NCBI GenBank assembly: GCA_003661365.1
Contig: QMVZ01000013.1
Coordinates: 1-19,257 of the forward strand
Reading direction: 5' to 3'
DNA: 19,257 bases
DNA from: Thermoproteota archaeon
Lineage (GTDB): Archaea > Korarchaeota > Korarchaeia > Korarchaeales > Korarchaeaceae
A model generated the notes under the pieces. The model had not been told where the DNA came from, made no database searches, and saw only the letters and a list, made by a program, of their open reading frames with translations. Below are positions 7,782 to 14,509 of the stretch, one piece after another; the first letter of the stretch is position 1, and each line of letters opens with the position of its first letter. Both the position numbers and the translations under genes were made by a program.

Positions 7782-8273
7782 ATGAGCGTAGAGCTGACAA
7801 GAAAGATGATGGAGAAACTTGGATTCAAAGGGGAGATAATCCTCCATAAATATAGTGGAAGGACGAGTGAGGATGCAGCAAAGGCTTTAGGGGTTCCAAT
7901 CAGCAGAATTATCAAATCCCTTCTCTTTAGATCCAAAGACGGCAAATTCGTGGGCGCTATCCTTCTAGGCACATCGAAGGTAGATGTCAGAAAACTAGAG
8001 AAGCTATCTGGCTTGAAAAAACTTCGTTTAGCCAGAGAGGAGGAAATTCTAGCTTTCACTGGATTTAAAGCCGGAGGAGTCCCTCCCATAGCCTTCAAGG
8101 ATAAGTGTCAGGTCTTCGTCGATGAGAAAGTATTCTTAATGGACTGGGTAATCGGGGCTGGGGGGACTGAGTACTCAGGACTCAAGTTCAACCCCTCAGA
8201 ACTCTTGAAAATTGGCTATAAGAAGGAAAACATAGCCAAAAGAGCTAAAGAGCTATACGGAAGAAAGGAGTGA
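7782..8273 (+). CDS. YbaK/ProX-family aminoacyl-tRNA deacylase
   Basis: A 163-residue protein of the YbaK/EbsC/INS superfamily, which hydrolyses mischarged tRNAs (for example Cys- or Ala-tRNAPro) as a free-standing editing domain. The features seen are SGRTSEDAAKALG (the T..xAAxxLGV helix), IIKSLLFRSKDG with the key Lys, LLGTSKVDVRKLEKLSG, FTGFKAGGVPPI (the GxxxGGVPP loop) and a final IGAGGTEYSGLKFNPSELL. All conserved blocks are present and the length is typical. The start is taken as ATG 7782; an in-frame TTG at 7758 would add eight residues but lies in a promoter-like sequence. The gene is convergent with phnA, with 10 bp between the stops. Substrate amino acid not determinable by eye. Confidence 0.88.
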   Translation: MSVELTRKMMEKLGFKGEIILHKYSGRTSEDAAKALGVPISRIIKSLLFRSKDGKFVGAILLGTSKVDVRKLEKLSGLKKLRLAREEEILAFTGFKAGGVPPIAFKDKCQVFVDEKVFLMDWVIGAGGTEYSGLKFNPSELLKIGYKKENIAKRAKELYGRKE

Positions 8274-8283
8274 CTTCTTCCAG

Positions 8284-9381
8284 CTATTGCTCGTTCATTA
8301 ACCAATTAAGAACCAAAGAACCGATATCTTTGTTCTCTTTGACCTCAAAAACGTCCCCATAGACGAATATGGGTACTTTCCTTTCGTGCAACGAACCATG
8401 AGACCTAAGGTTGACTTCGAAAAACTCCTTTTCTCCTTGACCGAAAACTACGTCTTTTTCTCCAAGAACCATGATGTCCCCAATCCTATCAGGATGTAAG
8501 TTGTAGATTAAGGAAGCTTCCTCCCTGCTCAACACCTCTTCAATGCCTTCAGTTCCAGAGAGGACATCGATCGCATTCTCTATTTCACTTTCAACGTTAA
8601 CGTAAAGGTATGAGGATCCTCCCATGTTTTGATGGTGTAATATGTATCTGTCCTTTATTATAGGGATGGATCTGGCCTTTATGCCTTCTTTTTCCAACAA
8701 TTTCTCCAGATCTATGCCTTTTATTTTATTAGACATTCCATGATCGGCTGTAAGGCATACCAAGTATTCTGAAGTTTTCTTTGATTCAACATAGTCCAGT
8801 AGTGTTCCCAGCCATTTATCGATCATTCTCATGTTCCTTTTAGCCTCTTGACTCTCTGGAGGAAATTTGTGCATGACATAGTCAGTGGTCATTAGGAAGG
8901 AAAGGTCTGGATCAAAGCCCCTCAGAACCTCTAGAAACGACCTGAACAGCCACTCATTCACCTCTATAGAATAGATGTCAGGAGGCGGCCCAATCCTATT
9001 AATGACCCATCTTGTGGGCTCTTCAGCAGAGAAGGAGAGACTAGTTCCCTTGCCTAGGAGGATCCTGAGCTTATCCTTTGCGGTAATAAGCGCAGACTTA
9101 AATCCTCTTTTTGTTACTTTCTCAAAGATGTTTTCAACTAATATAGAATCCGCAGACTCCATGTAGTAAGCTTTTCCTAGTTTCCTGTCATAGTAGAAGT
9201 TTGAAGTTATACCGTGCTCCTTCGGATAGGCTCCAGTTATGATGGAAACGCTGTTGACATTGGTGGTAGTTGGAACGATGGCATCACCGAATCTCTGCTT
9301 GAACCTGTGAAAGTTTGGAAGCCTTTCTTCAAGATACTCCGGATCACAGCCGTCTAAGCAGATGACGATAGCCCTTTTCAT
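8284..9381 (-). CDS. phnA: Phosphonoacetate hydrolase homologue (alkaline phosphatase superfamily)
   Basis: A 365-residue alkaline-phosphatase-superfamily enzyme matching PhnA, which splits the C-P bond of phosphonoacetate to acetate and phosphate with two Zn ions. The expected ligands are in order: Asp10 in CLDG, Thr40 in TTTNVNS (nucleophile position), Asp167 and His171 in TTDYVMH, Asp213-His214 in TADHGM, and His328 in LRSHGS. TAKDKLRILLGKG (100-112) and the late HPDRIGDIMVLG are signature blocks of PhnA rather than of general nucleotide pyrophosphatases. It is shorter than bacterial PhnA (about 407-420). No signal peptide is seen, so it is cytoplasmic. It starts with ATG at 9381; a TATA-like element 27 bp upstream suggests a leaderless mRNA. 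No other phosphonate gene lies nearby. A phosphodiesterase with another substrate remains possible. Confidence 0.82.
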   Translation of the reverse strand: MKRAIVICLDGCDPEYLEERLPNFHRFKQRFGDAIVPTTTNVNSVSIITGAYPKEHGITSNFYYDRKLGKAYYMESADSILVENIFEKVTKRGFKSALITAKDKLRILLGKGTSLSFSAEEPTRWVINRIGPPPDIYSIEVNEWLFRSFLEVLRGFDPDLSFLMTTDYVMHKFPPESQEAKRNMRMIDKWLGTLLDYVESKKTSEYLVCLTADHGMSNKIKGIDLEKLLEKEGIKARSIPIIKDRYILHHQNMGGSSYLYVNVESEIENAIDVLSGTEGIEEVLSREEASLIYNLHPDRIGDIMVLGEKDVVFGQGEKEFFEVNLRSHGSLHERKVPIFVYGDVFEVKENKDIGSLVLNWLMNEQ

Positions 9382-9403
9382 TACATCATCGGAACCGTTT
9401 CAA

Positions 9404-9413
9404 AATTTTAGAT
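9404..9413 (-). promoter_or_regulatory. TATA-like box for phnA
   Basis: The minus strand reads CTAAAATTTT, centred about 27 bp before the ATG at 9381, giving a predicted start site at the A of the ATG. Inferred. Confidence 0.42.
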
Positions 9414-9610
9414 GTAGCGTTCAAATCAATCATTCCAAACTTAACAGGATTGAGAGCAAGAAACGCCGACAACAGCTGTAAAGAGGACTTAACAAGCGAG
9501 GAGGTTGAGGTAAGGAAGTAGAAGAAGGAATGATAAAGAAGATTTCATGAATCCTCAAAATGGAGAGCTCTTAAATTACCACTTCTTGTTGGAGAGGAAG
9601 GATGAGGATC

Positions 9611-9619
9611 TTTATATTA
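9611..9619 (+). promoter_or_regulatory. TATA-like box for the thioredoxin-CcdA gene
   Basis: TTTATATTA preceded by GAGGATC, a good archaeal BRE/TATA-like match. The predicted start site near 9641 leaves a leader of about 50 bases that carries GGGGTTAG and GAGG before the GTG at 9691. Confidence 0.5.
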
Positions 9620-9690
9620 CAAGATTTCCTTTTCTGGAAGATGATTCGTTAACGTCCCCAAATCAAAAGCAAAGGGGTTAGAAGAGGAAA

Positions 9691-10896
9691 GTGAGTGGGA
9701 TGACAAAAGGCAGGCTATTAATTTCATCCGCCATGATATTGCTCCTCCTTACACCCGCCATTTTGAATGTTCTACCCGATCCAGAGCCTCTATTCTTGGT
9801 ATATGGCACGGAGGAATGTCCAAACTGTAGGAAGATCCTTAAGGAGCTAAGCGAAATATATGGAAATGAGACAATACTCTTCCTTGATCTTAAGGAAAAG
9901 AAAAACCTGGATCGTGCTTTACAGATATTAGATTTGGTTTATGACGTTGGGAAGACTCCTGATACCCCTCTAATTGGAGTTTTTTGGAACAACAGTTTGC
10001 TTGCTGTGACAGTAGGTTACACACCAGTTAACTTTTGGTTTGAAGTGCTAAACGACACAATCAGGGAGTCGGTTCTCATCGCTTGGGAAGGAAAAGTTAT
10101 CGGGAACTTAACAAACAAAGAGACGATCTCAGCTCTAGAAAATCTCTTTATGGGTGTCCGGAAGGAAAACGAGACACAATCAACTACTACTGTCGGGGAG
10201 ACAGAAAAGCCCTTGGGGGAAATCCTCCCCGGAGTTATCCTAGCTGCGACTGCAGATTCAGTAAATCCATGTGTTTTCAGCATCTTTCTAGTCCTGACGA
10301 TTCTATCGGTTCAGTCGGTGGGTAAAAAGAGGGGAACGTGGGTAGGCCTAGCATTCATACTGACAATATATCTCTCTTACTTCTTACTTGGACTCGGCCT
10401 AAGGACAATACTGTCTAGACTTCTTGCAAGCTATTCATGGATCTTAGTTTTAATCGGTGCTGTAGCCATAGCTTTGGGAGGATACGAGGTTTTCTCGGCA
10501 ATCGCCTCCCCCTTCAAATCAATTCTACCAGGGTCTCTTAAGAGAATTACAGCTGAGAAAGTGGAGGAGATCGGTACTAAAGCTAGTATTGCTGGAGCTT
10601 TTGGATTGGGGATCCTTCTGAGCTTTACACTACTCCCGTGCTCTTGGGGTCCATACTTGGTTACTGTAGGGCTTATAGCAGGGCTTCCTTTCGGAAAACA
10701 GGTTATGGTTCTTCTCCTATACGATTTTGTCTTTATTTTACCTTTAGCTCTGGTCTTGCTTGCAATTAACTTGTTTGGAGTTAAACTTAGGACCCTGAAA
10801 TATTGGAGAGGTACTAAGTTCCCATTGATGAAGTTAATCGCAGGAGCCTTGCTTATGTTAGTTGGAGTTTATGCAATACTTCATCACATTGCTTGA
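9691..10896 (+). CDS. Thioredoxin-like domain fused to CcdA/DsbD-type transmembrane electron carrier
   Basis: A 401-residue fusion. Residues 9-28 are a signal anchor. Residues about 34-155 form a thioredoxin/glutaredoxin-like domain with the redox motif CPNC (43-46) in YGTEECPNCRK. A hydrophilic linker (156-174) leads to a six-helix CcdA module (about 177-401). This has the two membrane cysteines expected for CcdA: Cys194 in SVNPCVF and Cys317 in LLPCSWGPY. Such proteins pass electrons from cytoplasmic thioredoxin across the membrane to reduce extracytoplasmic disulfides or haem-maturation partners. The thioredoxin domain is N-terminal, opposite to the C-terminal one in DsbD. GTG at 9691 follows GAGG; an in-frame ATG at 9700 is the alternative. 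No cytochrome c gene lies nearby. It is convergent with the radical SAM gene, 7 bp apart. Confidence 0.88.
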   Translation: MSGMTKGRLLISSAMILLLLTPAILNVLPDPEPLFLVYGTEECPNCRKILKELSEIYGNETILFLDLKEKKNLDRALQILDLVYDVGKTPDTPLIGVFWNNSLLAVTVGYTPVNFWFEVLNDTIRESVLIAWEGKVIGNLTNKETISALENLFMGVRKENETQSTTTVGETEKPLGEILPGVILAATADSVNPCVFSIFLVLTILSVQSVGKKRGTWVGLAFILTIYLSYFLLGLGLRTILSRLLASYSWILVLIGAVAIALGGYEVFSAIASPFKSILPGSLKRITAEKVEEIGTKASIAGAFGLGILLSFTLLPCSWGPYLVTVGLIAGLPFGKQVMVLLLYDFVFILPLALVLLAINLFGVKLRTLKYWRGTKFPLMKLIAGALLMLVGVYAILHHIA

Positions 10897-10903
10897 AATC
10901 GCA

Positions 10904-12442
10904 CTAAGGTCTCATCGGACAAATACCACAATCGGTACAGGTGATGTTACAAGAGGGTGTTAATTCAAACCTCTCTGATTTTCTAACTTCTTCCTCCAAA
11001 TAGTCTCGCTTAACACCTGTGCTGACAGCTCTAATCCACGGCAATGACCTATTCTTTTCATACACGTAATCAAGGTAGACCCCCTTTTCCATTGCTATTT
11101 TCCTGTAATGAGATGCTCGGTATGGGCCTGAAGAAGCAGAAATCAATACATCACCCAGACTTTCATTTCCTAGGCTTATGACTGCTTGAACGAAATTCCT
11201 ACCGGGGTGGGTTGCCTTTACCCTTATTCCTGAAAGCAATTCGAAGATCTTCACTTTTTCCCTGTAAATTTCAGGTCTTTCAAGAGGGAGCCTTTGGAAG
11301 GGAGTATGGGGCTTTGGAATGAACTGACTTACCGAGGCCTCGACCTCAAGACCTATGCTGGATAGATCAGAAGCTAGCTTCGCGGATTCCTTAACGTCTT
11401 CTTGCTTCTCAAATGGAAATCCTAGGATAAAATAGGTCTTCAATTTCCTGATGCCAGCATCCTTAAGGTCTTTTGCAACGTCGATTATTTCCCCGTTCTC
11501 CATGGGTTTGTTAATTGCAAGTTTAATCCTCCAACTTCCCGTTTCCGGTGCAATAGTAATAGTTCTGACTCTAGCCATCTTTAAAACCTCTATAACATCA
11601 TCACTGACTTCATCAGCCCTCAAAGATGGAGTTGACAGCCTTAGCCCTTCATCCAAAATCTTCTTCATTATGTCGGCTATCATGGGATGAGACAAAAGGT
11701 CGCTTGCTATGAGGTAGATCTTCTCAAATCCTAGATCTGCAGCTATTTCAATTTGCTCCTCAATCTGGCGAAGGGAACGATCTCTTCTTGGTCTCTGCGT
11801 CCAGCCAAGCAGGCAAAAGCGGCAGCCTTGGGAACATCCTCTAGATACCTCAAGGAGAAATGAGTTCTTACCTTCTGGAAAATGAGCCATTATCTGCATT
11901 TCTGGCAGGTATTCCATGCTAGCCCTCTGAAACTTGACTCTTCTTTTACCCTTTACATATAGCCCATCTAGAGAAGAGATAGCTTCTCTAGATGCTCCCT
12001 CTACCACCATCTTTAGAAGTCTTGGGATTATTTCCTCACCATCACCGATTACAACGCCATCGAAAATCCCACAAACAGGTAAAGGATTGTTTAAGGCAGG
12101 ACCTCCAGCGATTATCTGAAGGCCTCTCTCTTCTTTTCTAGCTGGAACTCCCCAATCATGCAACATCCTCAAAAAAGTATGAATTTGCCCTTCATAATGA
12201 ATCGAAACAAGCATGAGATCTAAATCTCTTGGTCTTAAGCTCCCATCAACTGACCTTGGAAGGCCTGAGACAAATCTCTCAGCTATAACTCCCTCTACCT
12301 CATTAGCAAGGTAATAAACCAATTGATGGCCAAGAGAATTTATGCTGGCCCTATAAGGGCCAGGAAAAACCACTCCCTCTTTAAGATCGTATTCTCTTGG
12401 ATCTCTATCGTAGAATCCTCCTTCCTCCTTCACTAAGGGCAA
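10904..12442 (-). CDS. Radical SAM protein with B12-binding-like N-terminus and extra C-terminal Cys cluster (TIGR03960-like)
   Basis: A 512-residue radical SAM protein. The N-terminal region resembles the cobalamin-binding-like domain of TIGR03960 proteins, with VVFPGPYRASINSLG and later IIAGGPALNNPLP and GDGEEIIP. CSQGCRFC (203-210) is CxxxCxxC for the radical SAM 4Fe-4S cluster, preceded by EVSRG. Downstream come TPSLRADEVSD, ITIAPETGS and FILGFPFE, the usual barrel blocks. The C-terminus has LPWIRAVSTGV and a four-Cys motif (Cys498, 502, 505, 508; CxxxCxxCxxC), probably a second Fe-S cluster. The reaction and substrate of this family are not established. The start is TTG at 12442; AAGG lies six bases before it, but a TATA-like element 28 bp upstream suggests a leaderless mRNA. 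The GTG at codon 4 is the alternative start. Confidence 0.88.
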   Translation of the reverse strand: MPLVKEEGGFYDRDPREYDLKEGVVFPGPYRASINSLGHQLVYYLANEVEGVIAERFVSGLPRSVDGSLRPRDLDLMLVSIHYEGQIHTFLRMLHDWGVPARKEERGLQIIAGGPALNNPLPVCGIFDGVVIGDGEEIIPRLLKMVVEGASREAISSLDGLYVKGKRRVKFQRASMEYLPEMQIMAHFPEGKNSFLLEVSRGCSQGCRFCLLGWTQRPRRDRSLRQIEEQIEIAADLGFEKIYLIASDLLSHPMIADIMKKILDEGLRLSTPSLRADEVSDDVIEVLKMARVRTITIAPETGSWRIKLAINKPMENGEIIDVAKDLKDAGIRKLKTYFILGFPFEKQEDVKESAKLASDLSSIGLEVEASVSQFIPKPHTPFQRLPLERPEIYREKVKIFELLSGIRVKATHPGRNFVQAVISLGNESLGDVLISASSGPYRASHYRKIAMEKGVYLDYVYEKNRSLPWIRAVSTGVKRDYLEEEVRKSERFELTPSCNITCTDCGICPMRP

Positions 12443-12465
12443 TTCAATCCTTTTGGAGATTTGAG

Positions 12466-12473
12466 ATATTTAA
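12466..12473 (-). promoter_or_regulatory. TATA-like box for the radical SAM gene
   Basis: The minus strand reads TTAAATAT, centred about 28 bp before the TTG at 12442, the same spacing as at other apparently leaderless genes here. Confidence 0.42.
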
Positions 12474-12639
12474 TTCAAACCAAGGTGTAGTTCCATGAGG
12501 ATCTACTTGCTTAAAAGTGAGTGGCCAGTCATAACCCTTCATTACTGTTACCAAATCTGTTAGGCGTTAAAGATCAAAATAACATCGTTTCAGTTTTTTG
12601 AGACCAATCTTGATATGCCTTTTCACCCAATTTACTGAC

Positions 12640-12646
12640 GGAGGTG
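12640..12646 (+). promoter_or_regulatory. Shine-Dalgarno site deciding the GTG start at 12652
   Basis: GGAGGTG lies five bases before the GTG at 12652. No comparable site precedes the longer TTG start at 12598, so the GTG is the likely start. Confidence 0.7.
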
Positions 12647-12651
12647 TAGGT

Positions 12652-13911
12652 GTGAAAAGCCCATGGTGGATCCTACCCTTTGTTATCATTTTAATATCCT
12701 CGCTAATGGGCGTTTTATTGTTTGAAGGTCGATTGATTCAGCGTGGTCCTATCTCCGTTAATGTGCAAGGAAAGCCCGCCCTAATTAGGGCAAAGTCGCT
12801 TGAAATTGAAGATTTCTATATATCGCCTGTTCCACCTTTCCTTAACTCATCCAATATTGAAACTAGAGAACTTAGGAAGGACCAATTCCTCTGGATCTTT
12901 CTTAATTTTTCAGTTAAATGGACTGATCTACCGCCTCTGGTGCGCCATATTAACGATGGCAGGACCTTTATGAGTGGTAATGAAGTTCATAGGCAAGAAT
13001 TTCTATCAGGCAGAATCGAGGTACGCTTTGATTACGATACTGCTGGCATATTCAGTATTACAATGATCCTAGAAGACTCCAAAGGAAACAAACTCATTAA
13101 TCTGGATCCAGACACAGGCTTATGGGCATTTGGGATGGGATGCCCTCCAAGAATTGATCCGTTTAAACCAAACTACGAAAGCTTAGAGAGCACTGGAATC
13201 AGTTTTTACGGCTGCCTGTTAGGAGGTTGGATACCTGCGGAATGGGACGAGGGAGTCTACTGCCTAAGGGTGGTTGTAAGGGAGACCATCAGCGGATTGG
13301 AGAGAAGTGCTGAATATAGGTTTGTAATTCCTACTGATGGAGGAGCAATTCAACCTTCGCCCATAGACCTTTATCCAAGTCTGATCGTCTTAAGCGAGGA
13401 TGAAATGCCTCAGGGATGGGAGGAATATTTGGATGCTACCGATAGGCTTGCAATAGATGGGCTCATAGCTGAGAACTACAGAGTATTTAAGAAAACAAAA
13501 GGAGCATTAGAGAAAGAGATAATAATTCATACATATCTCTTCTCAACTCCAGAAAAAGCAAGGAAATATCTTGAGGAAATCCTCTACCAATTTGAAGATC
13601 AAATCATAGGAAGCCATGTGATTCCTCATGAAGAGGGTGCTCTGCCAAGAATAGGAGAAATACTGAAACTTGATGGAATAGGAGATAAGGCTTACTTGTG
13701 CAATTACTCAATGGAGAGAGTACTGAAAGTAAGAGAGGGAGAGAGCCTTCCAGGTCCAGAGGTTGTTTTCTCATTGGACAATGTCGTGATCTGGATTCAA
13801 GGAGGCAATCTCAGGAACTCATACCTCCAAGGCTGGTTCGTTTCGGTTGAAGAGCTTATGGAAATTTGTGAGCTCCAAAAAGAAAAAATTTATCGAGTTA
13901 GTGGATGTTAA
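12652..13911 (+). CDS. Signal-anchored extracytoplasmic protein of unknown function
   Basis: The family is not recognised. The protein is 419 residues from the GTG, which follows a near-perfect ribosome-binding site; the TTG at 12598 would add 18 residues before the hydrophobic segment. WWILPFVIILISSLMGVLLF (about residues 4-24) is a signal anchor or signal peptide, so the rest is probably outside. Residues about 30-240 are beta-rich with scattered Cys (two in GMGCPP and FYGCLLGG) and a DxGLWAFG patch, like an Ig-like or adhesion-type domain. Residues about 255-419 start LSEDEMPQGWEEY and contain alternating helices and strands (TPEKARKYLEEI, GIGDKAYLC, WIQGGNLRNSY), a layout seen in archaeal surface proteins with a DLPxGW-type opening. 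The next gene starts 25 bp later, a probable operon. A sensor or substrate-binding role is a guess. Confidence 0.75.
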   Translation: MKSPWWILPFVIILISSLMGVLLFEGRLIQRGPISVNVQGKPALIRAKSLEIEDFYISPVPPFLNSSNIETRELRKDQFLWIFLNFSVKWTDLPPLVRHINDGRTFMSGNEVHRQEFLSGRIEVRFDYDTAGIFSITMILEDSKGNKLINLDPDTGLWAFGMGCPPRIDPFKPNYESLESTGISFYGCLLGGWIPAEWDEGVYCLRVVVRETISGLERSAEYRFVIPTDGGAIQPSPIDLYPSLIVLSEDEMPQGWEEYLDATDRLAIDGLIAENYRVFKKTKGALEKEIIIHTYLFSTPEKARKYLEEILYQFEDQIIGSHVIPHEEGALPRIGEILKLDGIGDKAYLCNYSMERVLKVREGESLPGPEVVFSLDNVVIWIQGGNLRNSYLQGWFVSVEELMEICELQKEKIYRVSGC

Positions 13912-13936
13912 TTAAGATATCGATGGTGAAAACCTC

Positions 13937-14443
13937 TTGATAGGTAAGAAGGAGTTATTATCTGGAGTTATACTGGCTATATCCGTTCTTTTCTTGGCTA
14001 ATGCATTGACGAAGCCCCAACCACTAAAAATAGTAATAGAGGGGAGTGGATCTATTCTCATCAACTCTCCAAAACTATATTCCTTTAAAGAAGTATTTGC
14101 CCTTGTTCTTTTTTCTTTTGCTGCAGGGAGCTCGTTCCTTTATCTCCTTCTTAGGAGAGATTATATTCATTCAAAGCCGAATTATTTACAATCGGTGGTT
14201 GATAATTGGCAATTAAAACGTATTAGTAACGCTTTTACTGCATTAAAAGCTCTTGAAGGACCAGAGAAGGAGATATTTCAAATTATTCTTGAGAAAGGAG
14301 GAGAATTACTTCAAACAGAAATCTGTAGCATCTCTGGATACTCTAAAACCAAGGTATCAAGAATATTAAAGAAATTAGAGGCGAAGGGATTGATATCAAG
14401 GTCACAACACGGGATGACCAAGAAGATATCTTTAGCCTTCTAA
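13937..14443 (+). CDS. Two-pass membrane protein with cytoplasmic winged helix-turn-helix
   Basis: A 168-residue protein. Segments about 9-25 and 50-71 are transmembrane. Between them is a loop of about 24 residues with IVIEGSGSILINSP; RRDYIHSK after the second helix indicates a cytoplasmic C-terminus. Residues about 104-165 form a MarR-like winged helix: LEGPEKEIFQIILEKGG, then LQTEICSISGYSKTKVSRIL (recognition helix) and KKLEAKGLISR with a basic wing (HGMTKK). It is probably a membrane-tethered DNA-binding regulator that responds to an extracytoplasmic signal, perhaps via the protein encoded just upstream. The start is TTG at 13937 with GGTG eight bases before it; the frame is closed by a stop at 13913 and contains no ATG or GTG before the TTG. 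The target genes are unknown. Confidence 0.8.
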   Translation: MIGKKELLSGVILAISVLFLANALTKPQPLKIVIEGSGSILINSPKLYSFKEVFALVLFSFAAGSSFLYLLLRRDYIHSKPNYLQSVVDNWQLKRISNAFTALKALEGPEKEIFQIILEKGGELLQTEICSISGYSKTKVSRILKKLEAKGLISRSQHGMTKKISLAF

Positions 14444-14450
14444 CCCTCTA

Positions 14451-14482
14451 AGAAGCTTCTATCCTAAAAGAAAAAGGCCTTT
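14451..14482. terminator. Two short palindromes between convergent genes
   Basis: AGAAGCTTCT (14451-14460) and AAAGGCCTTT (14473-14482) are perfect 10-bp palindromes in the 66-bp gap between the winged-helix gene and the aminotransferase gene. They may mark the 3' ends, but no long T-run follows. Confidence 0.25.
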
Positions 14483-14509
14483 AATCTAACTATTTCTCAC
14501 AGGAATGAA

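Larger units (their letters stand above)
9382..9690. other. 309-bp intergenic region between divergent phnA and the CcdA fusion
   Basis: This gap holds the promoters of both divergent genes. A minus-strand frame of about 52 codons runs from about 9546 to a TGA eight bases before the phnA ATG and ends NPVKFGMIDLNATSKIL..., but it has no ATG/GTG near its beginning and no recognised family. It may be a gene remnant or chance. No RNA gene or long repeat was seen. Confidence 0.4.

Noticed and set aside
9541..9590. Possible C/D box small RNA (AATGATAAAG)
   Set aside because: It has only a one-mismatch C box and no convincing D box or guide spacing.
12598..12651. TTG at 12598 as the start of the secreted protein
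   Set aside because: The GTG at 12652 has GGAGGTG five bases upstream and directly precedes the signal anchor; the extra 18 residues have no such support.
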